Below are positions 7,436-13,618 of a stretch of 35,501 nt of DNA, one piece after another. Positions within the stretch are counted from its first letter, which is position 1; the number at the start of each line of letters is the position of its first letter. Made by a program: the position numbers and the translations under genes. Under the pieces are notes generated by a model. It was not told the origin of the DNA. It saw only the letters and a program-made list of their open reading frames with translations, and searched no databases. Source of the DNA: Mesorhizobium alhagi CCNWXJ12-2 (GTDB lineage Bacteria > Pseudomonadota > Alphaproteobacteria > Rhizobiales > Rhizobiaceae); NCBI RefSeq assembly GCF_000236565.1, contig NZ_AHAM01000136.1, positions 1 through 35,501 on the forward strand, in the 5' to 3' direction.

Positions 7436-8431
7436 TCACTTCTTGAGATCGAGGCCGACGGCCTTGTTGACGAAATCCAGCGTGTACGATTTCGAAATGT
7501 CGAGCCCGCCCTTGACCACCTTGGCCTTCACCATCTTGTCGTAGAAACTCTTGATGCGCGCGTCGGTCATCGCGCCGATCCCCAGTTTTTCCGTGTCACC
7601 GGAATCGACGATGCCGAACTCCTTCATCTTCTCGATCGAAAAGGCGATCTGCTCGTCGGTGATATCGGGATTGTCCTTCTTGATCATCTCGTTGGCGGCC
7701 TTGTTGTCGCCGTAGAGATAATTGTACCAGCCCTTGGCCGAGCCATCCACGAAGCATTCGACCACTTTCGGACGCTCATCGATCGTCTTCTGCATGGTCT
7801 CGATCGTGGTGGCGTAGGTGTCGAAGCCGAAATCGGCGAGCAGGAACAGGTTCGGCTTGAAACCACCCTCCTTCTCGACCGCGTAGGGCTCGGAGGTCAC
7901 ATAACCCTGCTGAACCGATTTCGGATTGGCGATAAAGGGCGCGGGGTTGAACGTGTAGGGCACGCGCTTTGCCGCGTCGTAGCCGAGTTCGGTGATCATC
8001 CACTGGAAGTAGCTCTGGAAACCCTCGTCGCCGAGAATGTACTGCTCGGCGTCCTTCAGACTCTCCCACGTATCGAGCCCCCCCGGATGCGACATCAAAA
8101 CCTGCGGCTCCTTCTGGAACGAGGCCGCGACGATCCTGAGCGGAATCTCCTGCTCGACCGCCGAAAAGGCCTGCAGCATGTTGCCGCCCATGTAGAAATC
8201 GATCTTGCCGGCGAGGAGCAACGGCCGGCCGCTCACCTGCGGTCCGCCCATCTGGATTGTAACGTCGAGCCCGCAGGCGGCATAGGTGCCGTCGGCGACC
8301 GCCTGGTAGTAGCCGCCATGCTCAGCCTGGGCGAGCCAGTTGGTCTGGAAAGTGACGGCCTCGGCCGCGAAGGAGGCCGGCGCGCCGGCTAAAAGAAGCG
8401 CGGCTGCGGAAAATGCAAAATTTCTCGTCAT
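7436..8431 (-). CDS. ABC transporter substrate-binding protein, NMT1/THI5-like
   Basis: A 331-residue secreted binding protein. The signal peptide is MTRNFAFSAAALLLAGAPAS with predicted cleavage after SFA, near residue 22. The mature part begins AEAVTFQTNWLAQAEHGGYYQA, which matches the NMT1/SsuA fold where an aromatic/HGG-type segment shapes the pocket. ATG 8431 is preferred over an upstream in-frame ATG at 8509 because it gives a proper signal peptide and has AGGGG upstream. It is the first gene of the minus-strand operon and diverges from the Rid-family gene. Relatives bind thiamine precursors, sulfonates, nitrate or pyrimidine-like ligands. The partnership with a CodA-like deaminase suggests an N-heterocycle, which is inference. 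Confidence 0.88.
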   Translation of the reverse strand: MTRNFAFSAAALLLAGAPASFAAEAVTFQTNWLAQAEHGGYYQAVADGTYAACGLDVTIQMGGPQVSGRPLLLAGKIDFYMGGNMLQAFSAVEQEIPLRIVAASFQKEPQVLMSHPGGLDTWESLKDAEQYILGDEGFQSYFQWMITELGYDAAKRVPYTFNPAPFIANPKSVQQGYVTSEPYAVEKEGGFKPNLFLLADFGFDTYATTIETMQKTIDERPKVVECFVDGSAKGWYNYLYGDNKAANEMIKKDNPDITDEQIAFSIEKMKEFGIVDSGDTEKLGIGAMTDARIKSFYDKMVKAKVVKGGLDISKSYTLDFVNKAVGLDLKK

Positions 8432-8695
8432 GAACACCACCCCTGTTTGCCCAGTGCTTCCAGTGCCTGGCTGTGACACCAACGGATCGATATGCAAGGC
8501 GCGTGCCATCGGTCTTGCACCGCAACCGTCGCGTCGGATGGCTGCATTTGGGCGGGACCGGAGCGTCTAGCTTGCTGATCGCGGCCGCATCGTGCCCATT
8601 TTTTAAACCGCTGTCCATCTTGCCCGCGACGCCTGCCCAGGCAACTTGAAGCGATGCACGGTTGAGCTTTAGGCTTGAATTTTGGAGAGCGAGCA
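8432..8695. promoter_or_regulatory. Divergent intergenic region carrying the control sites of the NMT1/CodA-like operon and the Rid gene
   Basis: This 264-bp gap separates two divergent genes, so it must hold both promoters. On the minus strand, just upstream of the binding-protein ribosome site, two direct copies of GCACTGG lie 2 bp apart (8451-8457 and 8460-8466 as CCAGTGC on the plus strand); they could be an operator. A TTTTTTAAA tract lies in the middle. I looked for the thiamine-pyrophosphate, guanidine-I and cobalamin riboswitch cores and saw none. No convincing -35/-10 pair can be named. Confidence 0.4.
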
Positions 8696-9079
8696 ATGTT
8701 CAAGTTCCTGACGCCCAAGACGATCAAACCGCCATTCGCGCGCTACAGCCACGGTGTCGAAGTGCCGGCGGGGAAGCGGCTGGTCCTGTGTTCGGGGCAA
8801 CTCGGCATCAGGCCTGACGACCTGGTGCCGGACGATCCGGGCGAGCAGGCGAACCTCTGTTTCGCAAATATCGCCGCCATTCTCGGCGAAGCGGGCCTCG
8901 AGCTCTCAAATGTTGTCCGGATCAACGCCTACGTCACCGACCGTGCCTATCTCAGGGCCTATATGGACGTGCGCGACAAGCTGTTTGCCGATCCGGCCCC
9001 GGCCTCGACGCTGATGATCGTCTCCGGCTTCGCGCGGCCGGAATTCAAGGTCGAGATAGAAGCCATCGCGGCTGGCTAG
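8696..9079 (+). CDS. Rid-family (RidA/YjgF/UK114) protein lacking the usual active-site arginine
   Basis: A 127-residue protein of the trimeric Rid fold, recognisable from LVLCSGQLGIRPDD, the central NVVRINAYVTDRAYL and the C-terminal KVEIEAIAAG. RidA proper hydrolyses reactive enamines/imines using an arginine in a P-A-R-S motif (Arg105 of the enteric protein). Here the corresponding stretch is Pro102-Ala103-Ser104-Thr105, so that arginine is absent. It is therefore more likely one of the Rid subfamilies without classical imine deaminase activity. ATG 8696 is chosen, with GGAGAG 6 bp upstream; a TTG at 8675 is less likely. It diverges from the NMT1/CodA-like operon, a typical place for Rid genes in nitrogen-compound catabolic loci. 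Confidence 0.88.
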   Translation: MFKFLTPKTIKPPFARYSHGVEVPAGKRLVLCSGQLGIRPDDLVPDDPGEQANLCFANIAAILGEAGLELSNVVRINAYVTDRAYLRAYMDVRDKLFADPAPASTLMIVSGFARPEFKVEIEAIAAG

Positions 9080-9309
9080 AAATAGCCGCCGAAGATCAGC
9101 AGGATTGCGCCAAGCGCGACCAGAACGAGACCCGGCCAGTTCGACCCGAGACCCATGAAGCGGACGCCACGATGCGCTGGCTCGAGCGTGTTGCGCGAAC
9201 CCAGCCCCGCCGGCCCGGGTTCGCTCATGCGTCCGCGGTAGATGGCCTGCCCCGCCAGAAGTACAATTCCGATCACGAAGAGCAGCGCGCCGAGCCAGAT
9301 GATCAGCAT
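9076..9309 (-). CDS. Small two-helix membrane protein, unknown function
   Basis: A 77-residue protein with two hydrophobic segments. The first is residues 1-20 (MLIIWLGALLFVIGIVLLAG); the second is the C-terminus (WPGLVLVALGAILLIFGGYF). They are joined by a polar loop of about 35 residues rich in Gly, Arg and Pro. ATG 9309 is chosen because a perfect AGGAGG lies upstream; a longer form starting at 9327 is less likely. It converges on the Rid gene with a 4-bp overlap in which one CTAG gives both stop codons. No domain is recognised; it resembles the small hypothetical inner-membrane proteins common in Rhizobiales. Confidence 0.7.
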   Translation of the reverse strand: MLIIWLGALLFVIGIVLLAGQAIYRGRMSEPGPAGLGSRNTLEPAHRGVRFMGLGSNWPGLVLVALGAILLIFGGYF

Positions 9310-9439
9310 TCTTGCCTCCTGATGCAAAGGACCGGCCGGTTAGATAGGGCGGCGTATCAATTCGGAAATGCCGGCGCGAAAATGCGCCCTCTTACAAAAT
9401 GCGCCGCTCTGAAATATTCAGGCTGAACAATTCCGGTTC
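9310..9439. promoter_or_regulatory. Intergenic region with tandem AAAATGCGCC direct repeat
   Basis: The gap lies between the small membrane protein gene and the divergent creatininase-family gene. Two exact copies of AAAATGCGCC start at 9379 and 9396, 17 bp apart, 35-60 bp upstream of the plus-strand start codon. Spaced direct repeats in this position can be operator half-sites, though a chance duplication is possible. Confidence 0.3.
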
Positions 9440-10258
9440 ATGAAGAGGTCCGACGTGGCGAAACAGAACAGACGGGTCTGGTGGGGCGACTTCCCGACGA
9501 CCGAATACGCCTCCATCGATCCGGAAGTAACGATCGCGGTGTTGCCGGTGGCAGCGATCGAGCAGCACGGCCCGCATCTGCCGGTTTCGACCGATACGAC
9601 CATCATGCAGGGCATGCTGGAAGCGGTCATCGAAAGGCTGCCGGTTGATCTGGATGTGCGCATCCTGCCGGTGCAGGCGGTCGGCAAATCCAACGAGCAC
9701 CTGCACGCGCCCGGCACGCTGACGCTCACGCCGCTCGCCGCCATCCAGTCCTGGGCCGACCTTGGCACATCGGTGGCGCGGGCAGGCGTGAGAAAGATCG
9801 TGTTCGTCAACTCGCATGGCGGCAACGAGGAGATCATGGGCATCGTCGCGCGCGAACTGCGCGTGGCGTTCAAGATGCTGGCGGTCAAGACGAGCTGGCA
9901 GCGCTTCGGCCGACCCGACGGCATGTATCCCGAACTGGAGGACCGGCACGGCATCCATGGCGGCGATGTCGAGACCTCGCTGATGCTGCATTTCCGGCCG
10001 GATCTGGTCGACATGACGAAGGCGGAGAACTTCGTTTCGGGCGTCGCCCGTGCCGAGCAGGAATTCGAGCTGCTGCGCCACACAGGCACCCATGCCTTCG
10101 CCTGGATAGCCAGCGATTTGAACCCGCACGGAGTGGTCGGCAATGCCGCCATCGCCACGGCGGAAAAGGGCCGTTTGACCGCCGCGCATCAGGCCGAAGG
10201 ATTTGTCCGGCTGCTGCAGGATATCCGCAAGGCCAAGCTGGCTGACTGGCTGGCGTGA
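9440..10258 (+). CDS. Creatininase-family metal-dependent amidohydrolase
   Basis: A 272-residue protein of the creatininase/MftE/ArfB fold. Metal ligands are visible as Glu41, His43 and Asp52 (EQHGPHLPVSTDT), His126 (NSHGGNEE) and Glu178 (HGGDVETS). The family opens cyclic amides or cleaves formamides; members include creatinine amidohydrolase, FAPy deformylase, inosose lactonase-like enzymes and mycofactocin peptidase. Authentic creatininases have HYEN rather than HGGN after the histidine (from memory), so creatinine is not the obvious substrate. ATG 9440 has no good ribosome site. GTG 9455 (residue 6) has AAGAGG 6 bp upstream and may be the real start. It lies next to the Rid gene and the CodA-like operon, which suggests a shared catabolic role. 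Confidence 0.85.
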   Translation: MKRSDVAKQNRRVWWGDFPTTEYASIDPEVTIAVLPVAAIEQHGPHLPVSTDTTIMQGMLEAVIERLPVDLDVRILPVQAVGKSNEHLHAPGTLTLTPLAAIQSWADLGTSVARAGVRKIVFVNSHGGNEEIMGIVARELRVAFKMLAVKTSWQRFGRPDGMYPELEDRHGIHGGDVETSLMLHFRPDLVDMTKAENFVSGVARAEQEFELLRHTGTHAFAWIASDLNPHGVVGNAAIATAEKGRLTAAHQAEGFVRLLQDIRKAKLADWLA

Positions 10259-10273
10259 AGCGCCGCTGCGGTT

Positions 10274-10783
10274 CTAACCGTCGATCCTGAGTGCGAAGGG
10301 CGTGCCCTCGAAGGCGTCTGCGCCGCGCCCGATAGCCGCGATCGCCTCGGTCATCCGGCCGCTGCGACCGAGGATCTGGTCGGCCAACACGATCAAACGT
10401 GGGTTCGGCGTGGCCGACGGCGACACGGCGCGCAAAGTGTTGGCGAGTTCAGCTTCGTCACGCTTGGGCGAAAGAGCCGCGGCAATGATGTAAGCCGACG
10501 CCGTCGAGCGGCTGATGCCGGCATAGCAATTGACCACCAGCGGGCGGGAGCGGTCCCATTTGCCGGCGAAATCGAGCAGGCTCTGAATGTGGGCTTCGCC
10601 GGGCAGCGTCATGCCATCCCGCTCCTCGGCGATGTCGTGCATTGAAAGCAGGAGGTGGTGCTGTTGCGAAATCGTCTCCGGGCGCGTCATTTCGGTACCG
10701 GCAGCAAGCAGCGAAATCAGCCTGACCGCGCCGGTCGCGTTAACTGTCTCGCCGACCTTCGACAATGGACAGACGTAGATCAT
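10274..10783 (-). CDS. Protein-tyrosine/dual-specificity phosphatase-like protein
   Basis: A 169-residue cysteine phosphatase. The P-loop signature C-X5-R is CYAGISRS, with nucleophile Cys86 and Arg92. Upstream, the MHDIAEERDG segment near residues 48-57 may supply the general-acid Asp. It is a compact cytoplasmic single-domain protein. The ATG at 10783 overlaps the stop codon of cobC by 4 bp (ATGA), so the two are translationally coupled and probably work together. The natural substrate is unknown. It could be a protein tyrosine phosphatase or a small-molecule phosphatase in the cobalamin nucleotide-loop pathway; the second idea is inference from position. Confidence 0.83.
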   Translation of the reverse strand: MIYVCPLSKVGETVNATGAVRLISLLAAGTEMTRPETISQQHHLLLSMHDIAEERDGMTLPGEAHIQSLLDFAGKWDRSRPLVVNCYAGISRSTASAYIIAAALSPKRDEAELANTLRAVSPSATPNPRLIVLADQILGRSGRMTEAIAAIGRGADAFEGTPFALRIDG

Positions 10784-11841
10784 GAGATTGCTTTCCTATG
10801 GTCCGAAACGCGCTGTTGCGCCCAGCCTTGCAGCGCCCGCTCCAGCCGTATCCATTCCGCTTCGCCGCCCGGGAGCCCGAAGCGCAGGGCGGTCGCGCTC
10901 CAGCTGAAATTCCGGATCAGTATGCCATGCGCACCGAGCCATGCGAACAGTTCGGACGCATCGGCGATTTCAACATAGCGAAACAGCGCTGTGCCGCCGG
11001 TCACCTGTATATGGAAGTGGTGGAGCATCACATCCAGCCGAGCAGCCTCGCTTTGCAGCCGTTTGCGCATTTCGTCCTGCCAGGCATGATCGCCGAGCGC
11101 CCTGACGCCGTACTCCAGCGCGGGCCCCGCCACCGCCCACGGCCCGAATTCCGCCTCCAGACGCTGCGCGACAGGTTCCGCCGCGATGGCGAAACCGAGG
11201 CGTAGTCCGGCCAGCCCGAAGAACTTGCCGAAGGATTTGAGCACGACGAGACCGCCCTGCCCAACATCGCCAGCAACGCTATGCTCGCGTGGCCCGACAT
11301 CCATGAAGGCTTCGTCGACGACCAGCAGGCCGCCTTTGTCATGCAGCGTACAGGCGAGATCGAGCAGCGTTTCACGCTCCACCACCCGCCCGTCCGGGTT
11401 GTTCGGATTAACGATGATGGCGAGGTCCGCGCCGGCCAGTGCGAAGACATCACTGACTTCGCTCACCGAATGACCCGCGAGCGCCGCCGCGCGGGCGTGT
11501 TCGGCATAGGTTGGCCCCAGCACCAGCGCCCTGCCCGGCGCAACCAGAGACGCCACGCGCGGCAGCAATATCTGGGTGCCCGGCGCGGCGGCCATGTTGA
11601 GCGCCGACGGCGAGCCGTAGGCAGCCGCTGCGACCGCGTTGAGGTCGCGGACCCGCGCAGGTTCAGGCAACCGCGACAAGGCGGTGGCGGGCAGCTCGAA
11701 AAGCGGATACGAGTGCGGATTGATCCCGGTCGAAAGATCCACCCAAGGCTCCGGCGCCTGCGGAAAAAGCGCTCGCGCCCGGCCAAGGCTTCCGCCGTGA
11801 TCGGTAACTGCCGCCCCTTTTTCCCTTTCCAGAAGCGCCAT
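10780..11841 (-). CDS. cobC: Threonine-phosphate decarboxylase CobC (PLP-dependent; CobD in Salmonella naming)
   Basis: A 353-residue fold-type I aminotransferase-like protein. It has the opening DHGGSLGRARALFP and VDLSTGINPHSYP typical of CobC, NPNNPDGR for phosphate/PLP contacts, VVDEAFMDVGP, and the PLP Schiff-base lysine Lys206 in SFGKFFGLAGLRLGF. It makes (R)-1-amino-2-propanol phosphate from threonine phosphate, the linker of the cobalamin nucleotide loop. That product is used by the cobD product encoded divergently beside it. ATG 11841 is chosen, with AAGGAC upstream; a longer frame back to 11886 would run far into cobD. The phosphatase gene downstream overlaps by 4 bp. Alternative: a histidinol-phosphate aminotransferase, but the HGG start and the neighbour make CobC much more likely. 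Confidence 0.92.
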   Translation of the reverse strand: MALLEREKGAAVTDHGGSLGRARALFPQAPEPWVDLSTGINPHSYPLFELPATALSRLPEPARVRDLNAVAAAAYGSPSALNMAAAPGTQILLPRVASLVAPGRALVLGPTYAEHARAAALAGHSVSEVSDVFALAGADLAIIVNPNNPDGRVVERETLLDLACTLHDKGGLLVVDEAFMDVGPREHSVAGDVGQGGLVVLKSFGKFFGLAGLRLGFAIAAEPVAQRLEAEFGPWAVAGPALEYGVRALGDHAWQDEMRKRLQSEAARLDVMLHHFHIQVTGGTALFRYVEIADASELFAWLGAHGILIRNFSWSATALRFGLPGGEAEWIRLERALQGWAQQRVSDHRKAIS

Positions 11842-12811
11842 GTTCGTCCTTACCGCCTTCCTGTCGCTTCTCGTCGAACTCGCCATCGGTTACCCCGACC
11901 GTCTCGTGCGCGCAATCGGCCATCCGGTGATCTGGATCGGCAATCTTATTTCTTTCCTCGATCGCAAGCTGAACAGCGCCGCCGCCTCCGACAATTTCCG
12001 CCGCTTTTCGGGCTGTATGACGCTGGTGGTGCTGGTCGGCATCCCGGCTGGGCTGGCTTATGGCATTCAAACAGCCCTCGGGGCGAGTTGGGTCGGCATC
12101 CTTGTCACCGCCATCCTGGCCAGCAGCCTCATAGCGCAAAGGAGCCTCGCCAGCCACGTCAAGGCAGTGGCGGATGCGCTCGATCAGGGCGGGCTTTTAG
12201 CCGGACGAGGCGCCGTGTCGCGCATCGTCGGCCGCGATCCCGAGCGCCTCGACGAAGCGGGCATCAGCCGCGCCGCCATCGAAAGCCTGGCCGAGAATTT
12301 TTCCGACGGCATCGTTGCGCCGGCGTTCTGGCTGGCTCTCGGCGGGCTGGCGGGCGGCGTAGGCTACAAGGCCGCCAACACCGCCGATTCGATGATCGGC
12401 CACCGCACGCCCCGCCACGAAGCATTCGGCTGGGCTGCGGCGCGCTTCGACGATCTCATCAACCTGCCGGCCTCCCGTCTCACGGCGCTGCTCGTCGTCA
12501 CCGCGGCGTTTTTAGTGCCAGGCGCCAGTGCCGCATCCGCGTGGCGGACCGTGTGGCGCGACGCGAGAAAGCACCGCTCACCAAACGCCGGCTGGCCGGA
12601 AGCGGCGATGGCCGGTGCGCTCGGGCTCGCTTTGGCGGGCCCTCGCGTCTATGGCGGCGTCACCGTCGAAGACGCGATGATGGGCGAAAGCGGGCGGCGG
12701 GAAGCAAACGCATTGGATATACGCAAGGCGCTGAAACTGTACTGGGCAGCCGACCTCATTTTGGTCACGCTTTTTGGCGCGGCCGGTTTCGTTATTCACC
12801 TGGCCCGATAG
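11840..12811 (+). CDS. cobD: Adenosylcobinamide-phosphate synthase CobD (CbiB)
   Basis: A 323-residue polytopic inner-membrane protein of the CobD/CbiB family. It opens with a hydrophobic helix and YPDRLVRAIGHPVIWIGNLI, where the HPV(I/R)..G motif is characteristic. A conserved central region follows (ESLAENFSDGIVAPAFW, then NTADSMIGHRTPRHEAFGWAAARFDDLINLPASR). It joins aminopropanol (phosphate) to adenosylcobyric acid, giving adenosylcobinamide (phosphate), directly after CobC in the pathway. Its ATG overlaps the start codon of divergent cobC by 2 bp (CATG, 11839-11842). Only a weak AGAAG lies upstream as ribosome site, and its promoter must be inside cobC. Confidence 0.94.
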   Translation: MFVLTAFLSLLVELAIGYPDRLVRAIGHPVIWIGNLISFLDRKLNSAAASDNFRRFSGCMTLVVLVGIPAGLAYGIQTALGASWVGILVTAILASSLIAQRSLASHVKAVADALDQGGLLAGRGAVSRIVGRDPERLDEAGISRAAIESLAENFSDGIVAPAFWLALGGLAGGVGYKAANTADSMIGHRTPRHEAFGWAAARFDDLINLPASRLTALLVVTAAFLVPGASAASAWRTVWRDARKHRSPNAGWPEAAMAGALGLALAGPRVYGGVTVEDAMMGESGRREANALDIRKALKLYWAADLILVTLFGAAGFVIHLAR

Positions 12812-12910
12812 GCTGGTCTGCGCGCCGTCGACAATTTCGCAGCTTTGCGCTTGAGCGGAACCGAATCTCGTGGTCATGGTTCCGGCCATGCAAACTAATC
12901 CGGAAGCACA

Positions 12911-13408
12911 ATGAACCAGTTGACGCGGCTCGACAAATTGCTGTTCAGGCTCGAAGCGCAGTATGCCTGCCTGGGCTGGGCGTTCGGCGAGATCACCGGA
13001 CTTCCAGGAATCGTATTCGAGATGGGGCTCGGTCATGGCCGCACCTACGACCATTTGCGCACCCATCTGCCGGACCGCGACATCTACGTGCTCGACCGCG
13101 AGATCGACTGCTTCGACGACTGCACCCCGCCCGACGGCCGGCTGATCCTCGGTGACATTGACGACACCCTGACGGCTTCGGCACACCGCTTCCCCCGACA
13201 GGTGATATTGGCTCATGCCGACATGGGTACCTATGATGAGGAGCGCAACATAGCCATGCGCGCCGTGCTCAGCCGGCGGCTGCCGGCAGTGCTGGCCCCG
13301 CAGGCCATCGTGCTCTCGGACATGCCGCTCGAATTGGCAGGGACGCGGCCGCTGCCGCTTCCTGCAGGCGCGCGCGAAGGCCGTTATTTTCTCTACCGCA
13401 ACGGATGA
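12911..13408 (+). CDS. Small class I SAM-dependent methyltransferase-like protein (Methyltransf_17-like)
   Basis: A 165-residue protein with a Rossmann-type SAM motif I, VFEMGLGHGRTYDHLR (E-x-G-x-G-x-G, residues ~36-51), and the following acidic strand end IYVLDREI. The rest (ILAHADMGTYDEERN, IVLSDMPLEL) fits the small alphaproteobacterial methyltransferase family I recall as Methyltransf_17. The substrate is unknown. It starts 99 bp after cobD, with GGAAG before the ATG, and is followed by an 11-bp perfect hairpin. It could be read from the cobD transcript, but there is no evidence that it acts on cobalamin. Confidence 0.72.
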   Translation: MNQLTRLDKLLFRLEAQYACLGWAFGEITGLPGIVFEMGLGHGRTYDHLRTHLPDRDIYVLDREIDCFDDCTPPDGRLILGDIDDTLTASAHRFPRQVILAHADMGTYDEERNIAMRAVLSRRLPAVLAPQAIVLSDMPLELAGTRPLPLPAGAREGRYFLYRNG

Positions 13409-13455
13409 CCGACTGAACAAAGTGCGCGTTCAGACCCCATCCGGTCGCGCAATTG

Positions 13456-13488
13456 TGCGTTCGGGAGTCCCATGCGATCCCGAACGCA
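13456..13488. terminator. Perfect 11-bp inverted repeat downstream of the methyltransferase gene
   Basis: TGCGTTCGGGA (13456-13466) and its exact reverse complement TCCCGAACGCA (13478-13488) are separated by an 11-nt loop, 47 bp after the methyltransferase stop. No U-run follows on the plus strand, so it would be a non-canonical terminator or an operator for the MFS gene 130 bp further on. The rest of the 13409-13618 gap shows nothing recognisable apart from the MFS ribosome site. Confidence 0.5.
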
Positions 13489-13618
13489 GATGACGGCAAA
13501 AAATTCGAGCACCGTTGTAGAATTCGATGCGTCCGAAACGTCTTAGGGCATGGACAGCGGCAAAATGCAGGAAACCGACGCCGACTGACCAGTCTCTGAT
13601 CGTGAGGAGCAAACTGAC

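Noticed and set aside
6449-8392. Long plus-strand open frame of about 647 codons opposite the importer genes
   Set aside because: It is antisense to three genes with full ABC-transporter motifs, has a low-complexity composition typical of the complement of GC-rich codons, and has no recognisable domain.
8432-8695. Thiamine-pyrophosphate or guanidine riboswitch before the NMT1-type binding protein
   Set aside because: The conserved cores were not seen on the minus strand, and the CodA-like operon has no thiamine biosynthesis gene.
4311-10258. Classical creatinine degradation pathway (creatinine deaminase or creatininase to sarcosine)
   Set aside because: No creatinase, N-methylhydantoinase or carbamoylsarcosine hydrolase gene is present, and the creatininase-family protein lacks the HYEN motif; only a looser N-compound role is supported.
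12812-12910. Cobalamin riboswitch associated with cobC/cobD
   Set aside because: No B12-box-like GCCACTG core was seen, and the genes start on a shared CATG with no leader between them.
11281-13155. Plus-strand open frame of about 624 codons spanning cobC and cobD
   Set aside because: It is out of frame with cobD and antisense to cobC; Arg/Pro/Gly-rich text with no domain, caused by high GC at third positions.
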